Assembly (NCBI RefSeq): GCF_018131005.1
Contig: NZ_JAFCJK010000001.1
Span: 248,001 to 312,000, forward strand
Source of the DNA: Bradyrhizobium lablabi
Lineage (GTDB): Bacteria; Pseudomonadota; Alphaproteobacteria; Rhizobiales; Xanthobacteraceae
Direction of reading: 5' to 3'
Length of the DNA: 64,000 nt
A program made the position numbers and the translations under genes. Of this stretch, positions 25,016 through 35,340 are shown in pieces; position 1 is the first letter of the stretch; each line of letters begins with the position of its first letter. A model generated the notes under the pieces. That model was not told the DNA's origin. It did no database searches and worked only from the letters and a program-made list of their open reading frames with translations.

Positions 25016-26395
25016 ATGTCATCCGTGTTCGAGACCGCGCCCAGCGCCGCAGCCATTCCCATCACCTTCGTCACCAAGGCGACGTGGGACGCGATCAAAA
25101 AAGAATTGCCCGCGCCGGCACGTCGATATGCGGAGGACAACGGCTTCGCCGCCAAGCCCGGCAAATGCCTGGCATTGCCGGCGGCCGACGGCCGCATCGC
25201 GCAGGTATTGTTCGGTCTCGAGGACGACGGCCACAAATCGCGTGATCCGTTCCATCCGGGCGCTCTGCCCGGCCTGCTGCCGGCGGGCGTCTACCGCTTC
25301 GCCAACGCGGCGCATGATACACGGCTCGCCACGCTCGCATTTGCGCTGGGTTGCTACCGCTTCGGCCGCTATCGCAAGAACGAAGCGCCCGATATCCGCC
25401 TGGTGCCGCCCGACGGCATCGATGCCGCCGACATCGGACGGATGGCCGGCGCCGCCGCGCTCGCGCGCGACCTCATCAACACGCCGTCCAACGACATGGG
25501 CCCCACGGAGCTCGCGGACGCGGCGCGGGAGCTCGCGACGCGGTTCGGCGCGAGCTTCAACTGCATCACCGGTGACGAGCTCGCACGGGATTTTCCGCTG
25601 ATCCACGCCGTCGGCGTGGCATCAACGCGCGCGCCGCGGCTGATCGATCTCTGCTGGGGCGATCCCGCGCATCCCAAGGTGACGCTGGTCGGCAAAGGCG
25701 TCTGTTTCGACACCGGCGGGCTCGATCTCAAGCCGTCGAGCGCCATGCTGATCATGAAGAAGGACATGGGCGGTGCCGCCAATGTCTTGGCGCTAGCCCA
25801 GATGGTCATGGACGCCAAGCTCAAGCTGCGGCTGCGCGTGTTGATTCCGGCAGTCGAGAACGCTGTCGGCGGCAACGCGTTCCGTCCGCTCGACGTCTTC
25901 AAGTCGCGCAAGGGCCTCACCGTCGAGATCGGCAATACCGACGCCGAGGGACGGCTCGTGCTGGCCGATGCGCTGGCGCTCGCGGATGAGGAGAAGCCGG
26001 ATCTTCTGATCGACCTTGGCACGCTGACTGGCGCGGCGCGCGTGGCGCTTGGGCCGGATTTACCGCCCTTTTACACCAATGATGAAACGCTGGCCGATCG
26101 TGTGGCCGCTCACGCCAAGGAGGAGAACGATCCATTGTGGCGCATGCCGCTATGGCCGGCCTATGACGCCTGGCTGGACTCCAAGACCGCCGACATCACC
26201 AACGCGCCTTCGGGGACCTTTGCTGGCTCGATCACCTGCGCACTATTCCTGCAGCGCTTCGTCGAGCACGCCAAAAGCTGGCTGCATGTCGACATCTATG
26301 GCTGGACGCCATCCGCAAGGCCCGGCCGTCCTGAAGGCGGCGAGTGTCAGGCCGCGCGCGCGATCTACAAACTGTTGAGCCAGCGCTATGCATGA
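25016..26395 (+). CDS. Leucyl aminopeptidase family protein (M17)
   Basis: The ATG at 25016 begins MSSVFETAP and gives 459 residues. The C-terminal catalytic domain carries GKGVCFDTGGLDLKPSS (about 226-242), KKDMGGAANVL, and the M17 signature NTDAEGRL at 307-314 with metal-binding Asp309 and Glu311 and the catalytic Arg313. Such enzymes remove N-terminal residues from peptides in the cytosol using two metal ions. The N-terminal domain is divergent from PepA, as in the PepB-like branch. The longer frame back to 24737 crosses the opposite small gene and is rejected. It overlaps the following NlpC/P60 gene by 8 bases, so the two are co-translated. Confidence 0.92.
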   Translation: MSSVFETAPSAAAIPITFVTKATWDAIKKELPAPARRYAEDNGFAAKPGKCLALPAADGRIAQVLFGLEDDGHKSRDPFHPGALPGLLPAGVYRFANAAHDTRLATLAFALGCYRFGRYRKNEAPDIRLVPPDGIDAADIGRMAGAAALARDLINTPSNDMGPTELADAARELATRFGASFNCITGDELARDFPLIHAVGVASTRAPRLIDLCWGDPAHPKVTLVGKGVCFDTGGLDLKPSSAMLIMKKDMGGAANVLALAQMVMDAKLKLRLRVLIPAVENAVGGNAFRPLDVFKSRKGLTVEIGNTDAEGRLVLADALALADEEKPDLLIDLGTLTGAARVALGPDLPPFYTNDETLADRVAAHAKEENDPLWRMPLWPAYDAWLDSKTADITNAPSGTFAGSITCALFLQRFVEHAKSWLHVDIYGWTPSARPGRPEGGECQAARAIYKLLSQRYA

Positions 26396-27230
26396 CCCGC
26401 GATTGACGCCGGCCCGCGACGATCTCGCAGCCAAATATCTCGAGGGCAAAGTCACGGCGGCGCGCTTCGTTGACGGCGAGGAGTTCGAGGTCCTCGAGGC
26501 CGTCGCTCCGCTGCGCCGCGCGCCTTCTGCCGGCAGCGAACTGATGACGCAGGCGCTGAAGGGCGAGCGCGTGACGGTCTACGATCGCAACGGCGAAGGC
26601 TGGGCGTGGGGCCAACTCGCCACCGACGGTTATGTCGGCTGGCTGCCGGACAGCGCGCTGATCAAGCCCGCAGCGGCGCCCACGCACAAGGTGACGGCAC
26701 TCTGGACATTCGCCTTTCCCGGTCCTTCGATCAAGCTGCCGCCGGCTGAAGCCCTTCCGATGACCGCAATGGTGACGGTGACGCGCGAAGAGGGTTCGTT
26801 CGCAGTCACAAGCGAGGGCCGCTACGTGCCGCGTCAGCATCTCGGCGCACTCGACATGGTCGCGCCCGACTTCGTCGCCGTGGCCGAGCGGTTCGCCGGC
26901 ACCCCCTATTTATGGGGCGGCAAGAGCGCATTCGGGATCGATTGCTCGGGCCTTGTGCAGATCGCGCTGACCTCGGCCGGCACCGGCTGCCCACGCGATA
27001 GCGACATGCAGCAGGAAGGGTTGGGGAGAGAGTTGAGCGCGGCGGAAGCGAAGCACCTGCGGCGCGGCGACCTGATCTTCTGGAAAGGCCATGTCGCTAT
27101 CGCGCGCGATGCATCCAGCATCGTGCACGCCAACGCACACCACATGGCGACCGTGGTCGAGAACACGCAACAGGCCATCACGCGGATCAGGGCCGCCGGC
27201 AGCGACGTGGTTGCAATCAAACGGCTTTAG
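26388..27230 (+). CDS. NlpC/P60 peptidoglycan or peptide hydrolase with SH3 domain
   Basis: The 280-residue protein has a bacterial SH3 domain (about 40-95; PLRRAPSAGSELMTQALKGE, WAWGQLATDGYVGWL) and a C-terminal NlpC/P60 cysteine peptidase. The catalytic triad can be placed: Cys186 in GIDCSGL, His in GHVAIA (about 235) and the third polar residue in HANAHHMA. It likely hydrolyses gamma-D-glutamyl-diamino acid peptides from murein. There is no signal peptide, so it resembles cytosolic YkfC-type recycling enzymes. Pairing with an M17 aminopeptidase supports murein-peptide breakdown. Confidence 0.9.
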   Translation: MHDPRLTPARDDLAAKYLEGKVTAARFVDGEEFEVLEAVAPLRRAPSAGSELMTQALKGERVTVYDRNGEGWAWGQLATDGYVGWLPDSALIKPAAAPTHKVTALWTFAFPGPSIKLPPAEALPMTAMVTVTREEGSFAVTSEGRYVPRQHLGALDMVAPDFVAVAERFAGTPYLWGGKSAFGIDCSGLVQIALTSAGTGCPRDSDMQQEGLGRELSAAEAKHLRRGDLIFWKGHVAIARDASSIVHANAHHMATVVENTQQAITRIRAAGSDVVAIKRL

Positions 27231-27254
27231 CGGCCGCAACAGTATCCAACCCGG

Positions 27255-27330
27255 TCATCTGAGGAGCGCGAAGCGCGTCTCGAAGGATCGACGGCCACCA
27301 GCGGAGCCATGCATCCTTTGAGGCTCCCCC
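27255..27330. repeat. Intergenic palindromic sequence between convergent genes
   Basis: The segment starts GTCATCTGAGGAGCGCGAAG, contains a short GCGC hairpin and ends with a related CATCCTTTGAGGCTC. It resembles the GAGGAGC/CATCCTTCGAGACGC repeat frequent in Bradyrhizobium intergenic DNA. Only one copy is visible here, so the call rests on memory. Confidence 0.35.
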
Positions 27331-27404
27331 AGCGGCGCAAGTGCTCCGCAAGGCACGCAGCTCCAGCGACAACGGCGAAGCCGTCGCGCGGGGATGCCGT
27401 GGAA

Positions 27405-29030
27405 CTACGTCGCCACGGCCCCTTCACCTTCGCTCTCCAGGCGGAAGGCGGCGGCGAACAAGGCGCGGGTGTATTCGCTTTTCGGGTTCTTGAACAGTTC
27501 GGAGGCCGGCCCCTCCTCTACCACCTTGCCGGATTTCATCACGATCAGATGGCTTGCGAGCGAGGCCACCACGCGCAGATCATGCGAGATGAACATGTAG
27601 GTGAGATCGCGCTTGCGCTGCAGGTCGCGCAGCAGGTCGACCATCTGCGCCTGGAACAGCATGTCGAGCGCTGAGGTCGGCTCGTCCAGCACGATGAAGT
27701 TCGGCTCCAGCACCACCGCACGCGCGATCGAGATGCGTTGGCGCTGGCCGCCGGAAAACTCATGGGGATAGCGGAAGCGCCATTCCGGGTCGAGGCCGAC
27801 GTCCTTCAGCGCCTTGATCACCCGCGTCTCGCGCTCCTCGCGCGAGAGCTGCGCCTGATGCACGGAGAGACCCTCGGCGATGATGTCGGCAACCGACATG
27901 CGCGGACTGAGCGAGCCGAACGGGTCCTGAAACACGATCTGCATGTCGCGGCGGAACGGCCGCATCGCCTTGAAGCGCAGGCCCTGGATGTCCTTGCCGA
28001 GGAACACGATCGGACCGTTGGAGGAGATCAGCCGCAGCAGTGCGAGGCCAAGCGTGGTCTTGCCGGAGCCGGATTCCCCGACGACGCCGAGCGTCTCGCC
28101 CTTGCGCACCGCGAGGCTGACGCCATCGACGGCCTTGATGTGACCGACCGTGGAACGCAGCAAGCCACGCTTGATCGGGAACCAGACCTTGAGATTGTCG
28201 GCCGACATCACAACCGGGGCGGCCGGCTGTGGCGGCGCCGGGTCGGGCTTCGGCTCGGCTGCCAGCAGCGCGCGGGTATAGGCGTGCTTCGGCGCGGTAA
28301 AGACCTGCTCGACCGGCCCCTGCTCGACGATCTTGCCGTCGTTCATCACGCAGACCGTGTCGGCGATGCGGCGGACGATGCCGAGATCGTGGGTGATAAA
28401 GAGCAGGCTCATGCCGAGCCGGGTGCGGATTTCGGCGAGCAGCGCCAGGATCTGCGCCTGCACGGTGACGTCGAGCGCGGTGGTCGGTTCATCCGCGATC
28501 AACAGATCCGGCTCGTTGGCGAGCGCCATCGCGATCATCACACGCTGGCGCTGGCCGCCGGACAATTGGTGCGGATAGCTCTGCAGCCGCGTTTCCGGCT
28601 CGGGGATACCGACCTGACGCAGCAATTCCAGCGTCCGCGCCCGCGCCGCCGATCCACCGATGCCCCGATGCAGCGACAGTATCTCGCCGATCTGGGATTC
28701 GATGGTGTGGAGCGGATTGAGCGAGGTCATCGGCTCCTGGAAGATGATCGAGATGTCGTTGCCGCGGATCTCGCGCATCTCCTGGTTGGAAGCGGTCAGG
28801 AGATCGCGGCCACGGAAGCTGATCGCGCCGGAAGGGTGCGACGCCGCGGGATAGGGCAACAGCTTGAGGATCGACAGCGCGCTGACCGATTTTCCCGAGC
28901 CGGATTCGCCGACGAGCGCCACGCACTCGCCGCGCTTGATCGAGAACGAGATACGGTCGACTGCAACCGAGCGGCCGAACGCCACCGAGAGGTCACGCAC
29001 ATCGAGCAGCGGCTGGTTGATGGTATCCAT
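27405..29030 (-). CDS. yejF: Peptide ABC importer, fused double ATPase (YejF type)
   Basis: From the ATG at 29030 (AGGG upstream) the protein has 541 residues with two complete ABC ATPase halves. Each has Walker A (GESGSGKS near 40, GESGSGKT in the second half), a signature ([30 protein letters not shown]) and Walker B ([24 protein letters not shown]). The fusion of DppD- and DppF-like halves is typical of YejF. It drives import through YejB and YejE. An upstream extension to 29150 overlaps yejE and is rejected. It is the last gene of the operon. Confidence 0.94.
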   Translation of the reverse strand: MDTINQPLLDVRDLSVAFGRSVAVDRISFSIKRGECVALVGESGSGKSVSALSILKLLPYPAASHPSGAISFRGRDLLTASNQEMREIRGNDISIIFQEPMTSLNPLHTIESQIGEILSLHRGIGGSAARARTLELLRQVGIPEPETRLQSYPHQLSGGQRQRVMIAMALANEPDLLIADEPTTALDVTVQAQILALLAEIRTRLGMSLLFITHDLGIVRRIADTVCVMNDGKIVEQGPVEQVFTAPKHAYTRALLAAEPKPDPAPPQPAAPVVMSADNLKVWFPIKRGLLRSTVGHIKAVDGVSLAVRKGETLGVVGESGSGKTTLGLALLRLISSNGPIVFLGKDIQGLRFKAMRPFRRDMQIVFQDPFGSLSPRMSVADIIAEGLSVHQAQLSREERETRVIKALKDVGLDPEWRFRYPHEFSGGQRQRISIARAVVLEPNFIVLDEPTSALDMLFQAQMVDLLRDLQRKRDLTYMFISHDLRVVASLASHLIVMKSGKVVEEGPASELFKNPKSEYTRALFAAAFRLESEGEGAVAT

Positions 29031-29041
29031 GCGGCAGCCCT

Positions 29042-30220
29042 TCAGCGGAACGTCTTGCGCGGATCGAAGGCGTCGCGCGCGGCTTCGCCGATAAAGATCA
29101 GAAGCGACAGCATGATCGCAACCGAGAAGAAGCCAGTGAAGCCGAGCCACGGCGCCTGGACGTTGGCCTTACCCTGCGACAGCAGTTCACCGAGCGACGG
29201 CGAGCCGGGCGGCAGGCCGAAGCCGAGGAAGTCCAGCGCGGTCAACGTCATCACCGAGGACGACACGATGAAGGGCAGGAACGTCATGGTTGCGACCATG
29301 GCGTTTGGCAGCAGATGGCGAACCATGATCACGGCATTGGAGACGCCGAGCGCCCGCGCCGCCTGGATGTATTCGAAATTGCGCCCGCGCAGGAATTCCG
29401 CGCGCACCAGACCGACCAGCGACACCCAGGAGAACAGCAAGAGGATGCCGAGCAGGATGAAGAAGCCGGGCGGCAGCACCGCCGAGATGATCAGCAGCAG
29501 GTAGAGCGAGGGGATCGCGGTCCAGATCTCGATAAATCGCTGGAAACCGAGGTCGATCCAGCCGCCGAAATAGCCCTGCACGCCACCAGCGGCGATGCCG
29601 ATGATCGAGGACAGGATGGTCAACGTCAGGCCGAACAGTACCGAGATGCGGAAACCGTAGATCAGCCGCGCGACCACGTCGCGGCCCTGATCATCGGTGC
29701 CGAGCCAGTTGTATTCGAGGTCGCGGCAGCCCGTCAGGCCCTTCTTCTGCACCACTTCCTTGCACTGAGCTTCGGTCAGCATCCAGGTCGGCGGCGACGG
29801 CGCCGGCGTCGGCAGATCGAGATTGTGCGTGTCGTAGGAGTAGCGGATCGGCGGCCAGATCACGCTGCCGCCCTTGGCCGCGATCTGCTTCTGCAGATAG
29901 GGATCGCGGTAGTCGGCCGCCGTCTCGAAATCGCCGCCGAAGGTGGTTTCCGAATAGCTGAACAGCACCGGCCAATAGAGACGGCCGTCATACTTGACCA
30001 GCAGCGGTTTGTCGTTGGCAATGAAATTGGCGAACAGCGACACCACGAACAGGACGAGGAAGATCCAGAACGACCAGTAGCCGCGGCGGTTCGCCTTGAA
30101 GTTCTGCCAGCGGCGCCTGTTGAGCGGTGACGGTGCGAAGGCGTGGCGCGTGGCGGGTACCGCCTCGCCGAGCGGCGATTGCGTCGAGGTCTCGACCGGC
30201 TGGGGCGCAAGCATCGTCAT
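29042..30220 (-). CDS. yejE: Peptide ABC importer permease YejE
   Basis: The ATG at 30220 gives 392 residues. It has a cytosolic N-terminal part, one membrane helix (about 50-70), a long periplasmic loop with YNWLGTDDQGRDVVARLIYG, and a DppC-like permease domain with the EAA-type loop (IQAARALGVSNAVIMVRHLLP). The long loop is characteristic of YejE compared with DppC. Its start codon overlaps the yejB stop by one base, so translation is coupled. Confidence 0.93.
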   Translation of the reverse strand: MTMLAPQPVETSTQSPLGEAVPATRHAFAPSPLNRRRWQNFKANRRGYWSFWIFLVLFVVSLFANFIANDKPLLVKYDGRLYWPVLFSYSETTFGGDFETAADYRDPYLQKQIAAKGGSVIWPPIRYSYDTHNLDLPTPAPSPPTWMLTEAQCKEVVQKKGLTGCRDLEYNWLGTDDQGRDVVARLIYGFRISVLFGLTLTILSSIIGIAAGGVQGYFGGWIDLGFQRFIEIWTAIPSLYLLLIISAVLPPGFFILLGILLLFSWVSLVGLVRAEFLRGRNFEYIQAARALGVSNAVIMVRHLLPNAMVATMTFLPFIVSSSVMTLTALDFLGFGLPPGSPSLGELLSQGKANVQAPWLGFTGFFSVAIMLSLLIFIGEAARDAFDPRKTFR

Positions 30221-31329
30221 CAGACTTCCCGCGCCTCGAAATCGATCCGCGGATCGATCCACATGTAAGCAAGGTCGGAGACCAGGTTGACCACCAGTCC
30301 GACCAGCGAAAAGATGAACAGCGTTCCGAACACCACCGGATAGTCACGGTTGAGCACGCTCTCGAAACCGAGCAGGCCGAGTCCATCCAGCGAGAAGATG
30401 GTCTCGATCAGGAGTGAACCGGAGAAGAAGGCATGGATGAACGCGCCCGGGAAGCCCGCGATCACGATCAGCATGGCGTTGCGGAAGATATGGCCGTACA
30501 GCACCTGGCGCTCGCTGCAGCCCTTGGCGCGCGCGGTCATCACATATTGCTTGCGAATCTCGTCGAGGAACGAGTTCTTGGTCAGCAGCGTCATGGTGGC
30601 GAACGCGCCGAGCGCCATCGAGATCAAGGGCAGCGTGATGTGCCAGAAATAGTCGATGATCTTCCAATACCAGGGGAATTGCGACCAGCCGTCCGAGGTC
30701 AGCCCGCGCAGGGGAAAGATGTTGAAGAACGAGCCGCCGGCAAACAGGATGATCAGCAGGATCGCGAACAGGAAGCCGGGAATGGCGAAGCCGACGATGA
30801 TTACCGCCGAGGTCCAGGTGTCGAAGCGGGAACCATCAAGAACCGCCTTGCGAATGCCGAGCGGGATCGAGATCAGGTAAGTCAGCAGTGTCATCCAGAT
30901 GCCGAGCGACATCGAGACCGGCAGCTTTTCCTTGATCAACTGGATCACGCTGACGTCGCGGAAATAGCTCTTGCCGAAATCAAAGCGGGCGAAATTCCAT
31001 ACCATCAGCGCGAAGCGCTCCGGCGCCGGCTTGTCGAAGCCGAATTGCACCTCGAGCTTCTTGATAAAATCGGGGTCGAGCCCCTGCGCGCCGCGATACT
31101 TCGAGGTAACCGCATCGGCGGAGGTGCCCACTTGGCCGCGCTGCGCGCCGAAATCGCCGCCACCGCCCGAAACGCGCGAGGTGCCGCCGGTATCGGCGCC
31201 GTTGATCTGGGCGATGACGCGTTCGACGGGTCCGCCGGGCGCAAACTGCACAACTACGAAGGAAACGAACAGGATGCCCAACAGCGTTGGCAGCATCAGC
31301 AAAATACGGCGGGCGATATAGGCGCTCAT
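30220..31329 (-). CDS. yejB: Peptide ABC importer permease YejB
   Basis: The 369-residue protein starts MSAYIARRILLMLPTLLGIL, the normal opening of DppB/YejB permeases, and contains a Gly/Ser-rich loop (about 45-75) seen in YejB. The permease core has KNSFLDEIRKQYVMTARAKG and a final FSLDGLGLLGFESVLNRDYP. It forms a heterodimeric channel with YejE. Three bases separate it from the upstream binding-protein gene. Confidence 0.93.
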   Translation of the reverse strand: MSAYIARRILLMLPTLLGILFVSFVVVQFAPGGPVERVIAQINGADTGGTSRVSGGGGDFGAQRGQVGTSADAVTSKYRGAQGLDPDFIKKLEVQFGFDKPAPERFALMVWNFARFDFGKSYFRDVSVIQLIKEKLPVSMSLGIWMTLLTYLISIPLGIRKAVLDGSRFDTWTSAVIIVGFAIPGFLFAILLIILFAGGSFFNIFPLRGLTSDGWSQFPWYWKIIDYFWHITLPLISMALGAFATMTLLTKNSFLDEIRKQYVMTARAKGCSERQVLYGHIFRNAMLIVIAGFPGAFIHAFFSGSLLIETIFSLDGLGLLGFESVLNRDYPVVFGTLFIFSLVGLVVNLVSDLAYMWIDPRIDFEAREV

Positions 31330-31332
31330 CGG

Positions 31333-33204
31333 CTATTTCGCCTGCTCGAGCTTCGTGGCCTTGGCCGCATCATACCACCAGTTATCCGGCGCGCCGACGC
31401 CCTGCGCATATTTCGCCGGCTTCTCCGGATGCGAGAACTGGTCCCAATAGGCAATCGGATGCGTGCTGCGGTACCATTGCGGCACCCAGTAGCGACCGGC
31501 ACGGAACACGCGGTCGAGTGCGCGGCACGCATTCTTCAGGTCCGCCCTTGTTTCGGCAGCAATGGCTTTTTCGATCAGCGCATCGATCACCGGACTGGCA
31601 ATCCCCGCCAGATTGTAGGATCCCTTGGTGACGGCCGCCTGCGATGAAAAGTACGGCCGCAGGCCGTCACCCGGCGTCGGCGACATGCTCAGGCGCGACG
31701 TCGTGATTTCGAAATCGAACGACTCGACACGTGCGCGATACTGCACGGCATCGATCAACCGGATTTCCGCCTCGATCCCGAGCAGCTCAAGGTTCTTGAT
31801 GAAAGTCGCGTGATGCGGCTTGAAGGATGCCTCATCAAGCAGAAACTCAATCTTCAAGACGTCGCCATTCGGCAGTAGACGCTTTCGATCCTTCACCACA
31901 AGTCCCGCGTCCTGCAGCAACTGCCCCGCCTTGCGGAGCAGGGTACGATCCTGCCCTGATCCGTCAGACACCGGCGGAACATAAGGCTCGCCAAACACTT
32001 CGTCGGGCACCTTGCCGCGGAATGGCTCGAGCAGCTTCAGCTCTTCCGGTGACGGCGGCCCACTCGCCACCATATCCGAATTCTGGAACGGCGAGACGGT
32101 GCGCGCATAGGCGCCATACATGACGGTCTTGTTGGTCCACTCGAAATCGAACGCGCAGCCGATAGCTTCGCGCACGCGCGGATCGCTGAATTTTTCGCGC
32201 CGGATATTGAAGAACCAGCCCTGTCCGCCCGACGGCAATTCGTCAGGAAGAGTCTCGCGCTTGACGCGGCCATCCTTGACCGCGGGAAAATCGTAACGCG
32301 TCGCCCAGATGCGGGCGGTGAATTCCTCGCGGAACAGGTAATTCTTCGCGGTGAAGCCTTCGAAGGCGACATCGCGATCACGGTAGAACTCGTAGCGGAC
32401 GGTGTCGAAATTGTAGTTGCCGCGAGCGATCGGCAGATCGGCCGCCCACCAGTCCTTGACGCGATCGTATTCGATGTAGCGGTTGACCTCGTACTTGCCG
32501 ACCTTGTAGGGGCCCGAGCCGAGCGGCGTATCCAGTGTCGATTCGTCGAACGGCCGCGTCGCATAATAGGCCTTCGAGAAGATCGGCAGGCCGGCGACAT
32601 AGAGTGGCACGTCACGCGCGCGATTGGGCGCGAAGGTTACGACGACTGTCGCGTCGTCGAGCGCCTCGGCCTTTACGAAGTCGCGCATCTGCACGACGAT
32701 CAGCGGGTGACCTTTTTCCTTCAGCGTATTGAGCGAGAAGGCAACATCCCGTGCGGTCAGCTTCGAGCCGTCGTGGAACCGCGCCTCCGGGCGCACGGTG
32801 AAACGGTAGCTGAGCTTGTCCGGCGAGATTTGAACCGACTTCGCAGCATAGCCATACATCGCGTCGGGCTCGTCATTGGCCCGCGTCATCAACGTCGCGA
32901 ACGTCATGTCCATGCCCTGCGCACCCTCGCCCTTCAGGACGTAGGCGTTCAGCGAATTGAAGGTGTAGAAGGACTGATTGTATGCGCGCACCGAGGGGAT
33001 CAGCGAGAAGAACCCGCCCTTGGGCGCACTCGGATTGACGTAATCGAAACGTTGAAAGTCCGCCGGATATTTCAGATCGCCGAACACAGACATGCCGTGC
33101 ATCTCGGCGCCGTCGTCGGCCGCCGCCGGCGCGACGCGAAGGCATGCAGCGCTCAACGCACCGATGCCAAGACCGAGTGCGTGCCGACGGGTGAATAGCG
33201 CCAT
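31333..33204 (-). CDS. yejA: Peptide ABC importer binding protein YejA, copy 1
   Basis: The 623-residue family 5 binding protein has a signal peptide with a TRR pair (1 to about 28, ending AAA). It contains the YejA-like start FGDLKYPADFQRFDYVNPSA, the VRPEARFHDGSKLTARDVAF block and LGSGPYKVGKYEVNRYIEY. YejA proteins bind oligopeptides, including peptide antibiotics such as microcin C, and deliver them to YejBEF. It lies directly before yejB and after a paralogue of similar length. Confidence 0.92.
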   Translation of the reverse strand: MALFTRRHALGLGIGALSAACLRVAPAAADDGAEMHGMSVFGDLKYPADFQRFDYVNPSAPKGGFFSLIPSVRAYNQSFYTFNSLNAYVLKGEGAQGMDMTFATLMTRANDEPDAMYGYAAKSVQISPDKLSYRFTVRPEARFHDGSKLTARDVAFSLNTLKEKGHPLIVVQMRDFVKAEALDDATVVVTFAPNRARDVPLYVAGLPIFSKAYYATRPFDESTLDTPLGSGPYKVGKYEVNRYIEYDRVKDWWAADLPIARGNYNFDTVRYEFYRDRDVAFEGFTAKNYLFREEFTARIWATRYDFPAVKDGRVKRETLPDELPSGGQGWFFNIRREKFSDPRVREAIGCAFDFEWTNKTVMYGAYARTVSPFQNSDMVASGPPSPEELKLLEPFRGKVPDEVFGEPYVPPVSDGSGQDRTLLRKAGQLLQDAGLVVKDRKRLLPNGDVLKIEFLLDEASFKPHHATFIKNLELLGIEAEIRLIDAVQYRARVESFDFEITTSRLSMSPTPGDGLRPYFSSQAAVTKGSYNLAGIASPVIDALIEKAIAAETRADLKNACRALDRVFRAGRYWVPQWYRSTHPIAYWDQFSHPEKPAKYAQGVGAPDNWWYDAAKATKLEQAK

Positions 33205-33219
33205 GCGCGGATCCTTACG

Positions 33220-35121
33220 TTAAGAACGCTTACCGGTGTTCGCGGCCTTTTCGGCGTCGTACCACCAGATCGCCGGGAATCCAGAGAGGCCATATCTAGG
33301 CAACTCTGCGGGACGGCCGAACCGGTCCCAGCGCGCCGTACGGACCTTTGGATAGTTCCATTGCGGGACCACGTAGTGGTTCCACAACAGCACGCGGTCG
33401 AGCGCTTTCGTCGCGGCGACGAGATCTTCTCGATCCTTCGCAAAAATCACCCGCTCGATCAGCTTGTCGATCGCCGGATTCTTGATGCCGACGATATTGC
33501 GCGATCCCGGTGCGTCGGCAGATTTCGCTCCCCAGAATTCGCGTTGCTCGTTCCCGGGAGACAGGGATTCCGGCCAGGACGCGACAACGATGTCGAAATC
33601 CCAGTCGCGAAGGCGGTTTTCGTACTGGATCGGATCAATCGTGCGCACACTGATCGACATCCCGAGCCGCTCCAGTGATGGCTTGTAAGCCAGCATGACC
33701 CTTTCGAAATTCGGATCCTCGCTCAGCAGTTCGATCGCGAACGGCTCGCCGGTCCTGGAATCGACCAGTTTGCGGTCTCGCACTTCGTAGCCTGCCTCCT
33801 TGAGCAGCCGTGACGCTTCGCGCAGATTTCCGCGCACGGCTTCGGGATTGCCGCCGACCGGGTTGGTGTACACCGTCGTGAATACTTCGGCCGGTACCTG
33901 CCCGCGCACGGTTTCGAGGATGCCGAGTTCCTTGTCCTGCGGCAGACCAGTCGCCATCAGTTCCTCAGCGCCGTCGAAGAAGCTGGTGATGCGCTTGTAT
34001 TGGCCGAAGAACAGCTGCTTGTTCACTTCCTCGAAGTCGAACGCATAGTTCAGAGCCCGGCGGACACGCGGATCGGCAAATTTGGCGCGACGCAGGTTTG
34101 GCGCAAAGGCCTGCATGATGCCGGAACTTCGGTTCGGAAACTCTTCCAGCACCACGCGCTTGTCGGTGACGGCCGGGAATTGATAGGCGGTCGCCCAGGC
34201 CTTGGCGCTGTTCTCTGTACGCCAATCGATCTGATCCCCCTTGAAAGCCTCGATCGCGACCGTCGGATCTCTGAAATACTCGTAGCGCAGCTCGTCGAAA
34301 TTGTTGCGGCCGACATTGATCGCGAGGTCGCGGGCCCAATGATCCTTGACTCGTTCGAGAACGACGGTCCGTCCCGCGACAAAATCCTTGATGCGATAGG
34401 CTCCCGACCCGAGCGGCTTCTCGAGCGTCGTCGCGGACACGTCACGTTTGCGCCCTTGGCTATCGGTGCCCTCCCACCAGTGCTTCGGCAGAATAGTCAG
34501 CTGGCCGACGATCTGCGGGAGTTCTCGATTGCCCGGCATGTCGAAGACAAACTTCACTTCCCGGTCGCCGATCTTCTCCGCCCGCACCACGTGGCTGTAA
34601 TAGGCCGAAAACATCGGGTGATGCTTCTTGAAAGCATCGAGCGAGAAGATCACGTCGTCCGGGGTGACGGGTGTGCCGTCATGCCATTTGGCCTGCGGAC
34701 GAAGCCGGTAAATGACATAGGAAAAGTCGTCAGGGTAACTCGCGGCCTCCGCCAGCGATCCGTATTCCGTCGAGACTTCGTCGAGCGCAGGTGTCGTCAG
34801 GGATTCGTAGATAAGCGCGACCGCGCCCGCGACGGAGCCCTTCACCCCCGAGACGACCACATTGAAATTGTCAAAAGTGCCGATGGCAATTTGACGGACC
34901 GTGCCGCCCTTCGGCGCATCCGGATTGACATAATCAAACCGCTTGAAGTCAGCCGGATATTTGACTGTGCCGAAGAGCGACAGACCGTGCCGCCACTTCA
35001 GCCCGTCCGGGCCATCATCCGCAAATGCCGGCGTGATCGCGACGCCGGAATTGAAACCCAGCACCGGCGCCATCGCCGCCAGTGCGCTGCCTTGAAGAAG
35101 TTGTCGTCGGGTGATCGCCAA
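33220..35121 (-). CDS. yejA: Peptide ABC importer binding protein YejA, copy 2
   Basis: A TTG at 35121 with AGGA 8 bases upstream starts a 633-residue protein whose signal contains a twin-arginine-like TRRQLLQGSALAAM. Matching features with copy 1 are FGTVKYPADFKRFDYVNPDA, LRPQAKWHDGTPVTPDDVIF and PLGSGAYRIKDFVAG, so they are tandem paralogues, though clearly diverged. No ATG or GTG occurs in frame near the signal; a longer TTG frame to 35172 is possible. It is the first gene of the operon and should set its expression. Two binding proteins probably widen the substrate range. Confidence 0.9.
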   Translation of the reverse strand: MAITRRQLLQGSALAAMAPVLGFNSGVAITPAFADDGPDGLKWRHGLSLFGTVKYPADFKRFDYVNPDAPKGGTVRQIAIGTFDNFNVVVSGVKGSVAGAVALIYESLTTPALDEVSTEYGSLAEAASYPDDFSYVIYRLRPQAKWHDGTPVTPDDVIFSLDAFKKHHPMFSAYYSHVVRAEKIGDREVKFVFDMPGNRELPQIVGQLTILPKHWWEGTDSQGRKRDVSATTLEKPLGSGAYRIKDFVAGRTVVLERVKDHWARDLAINVGRNNFDELRYEYFRDPTVAIEAFKGDQIDWRTENSAKAWATAYQFPAVTDKRVVLEEFPNRSSGIMQAFAPNLRRAKFADPRVRRALNYAFDFEEVNKQLFFGQYKRITSFFDGAEELMATGLPQDKELGILETVRGQVPAEVFTTVYTNPVGGNPEAVRGNLREASRLLKEAGYEVRDRKLVDSRTGEPFAIELLSEDPNFERVMLAYKPSLERLGMSISVRTIDPIQYENRLRDWDFDIVVASWPESLSPGNEQREFWGAKSADAPGSRNIVGIKNPAIDKLIERVIFAKDREDLVAATKALDRVLLWNHYVVPQWNYPKVRTARWDRFGRPAELPRYGLSGFPAIWWYDAEKAANTGKRS

Positions 35122-35283
35122 TTCGGAATTCCTGTCACTAAGCCCGTTTAGATGGGACCCAATATAAGGCAACCATTCGACCAGTTACGTTGCTTTTTCC
35201 TCATGATGAGCGCTCCGGAACCGATCCGGTGCGGCGAAACGTCCCGATAGCAGACCTGCAACCCACAAATGGCTTCTCCATGC

Positions 35284-35310
35284 AAAAACGGCCAGGCGTT
35301 GCCTGGCCGT
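35284..35310 (-). terminator. Terminator of cycM
   Basis: A perfect 10-bp stem (ACGGCCAGGC on the minus strand and its complement) with a 3-base loop is followed by a run of T on the minus strand. It lies about 30 bases after the cytochrome stop codon and upstream of yejA copy 2. Confidence 0.88.
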
Positions 35311-35340
35311 TCGGTCCGCGCGTGCTCGCTGAACAATTCG

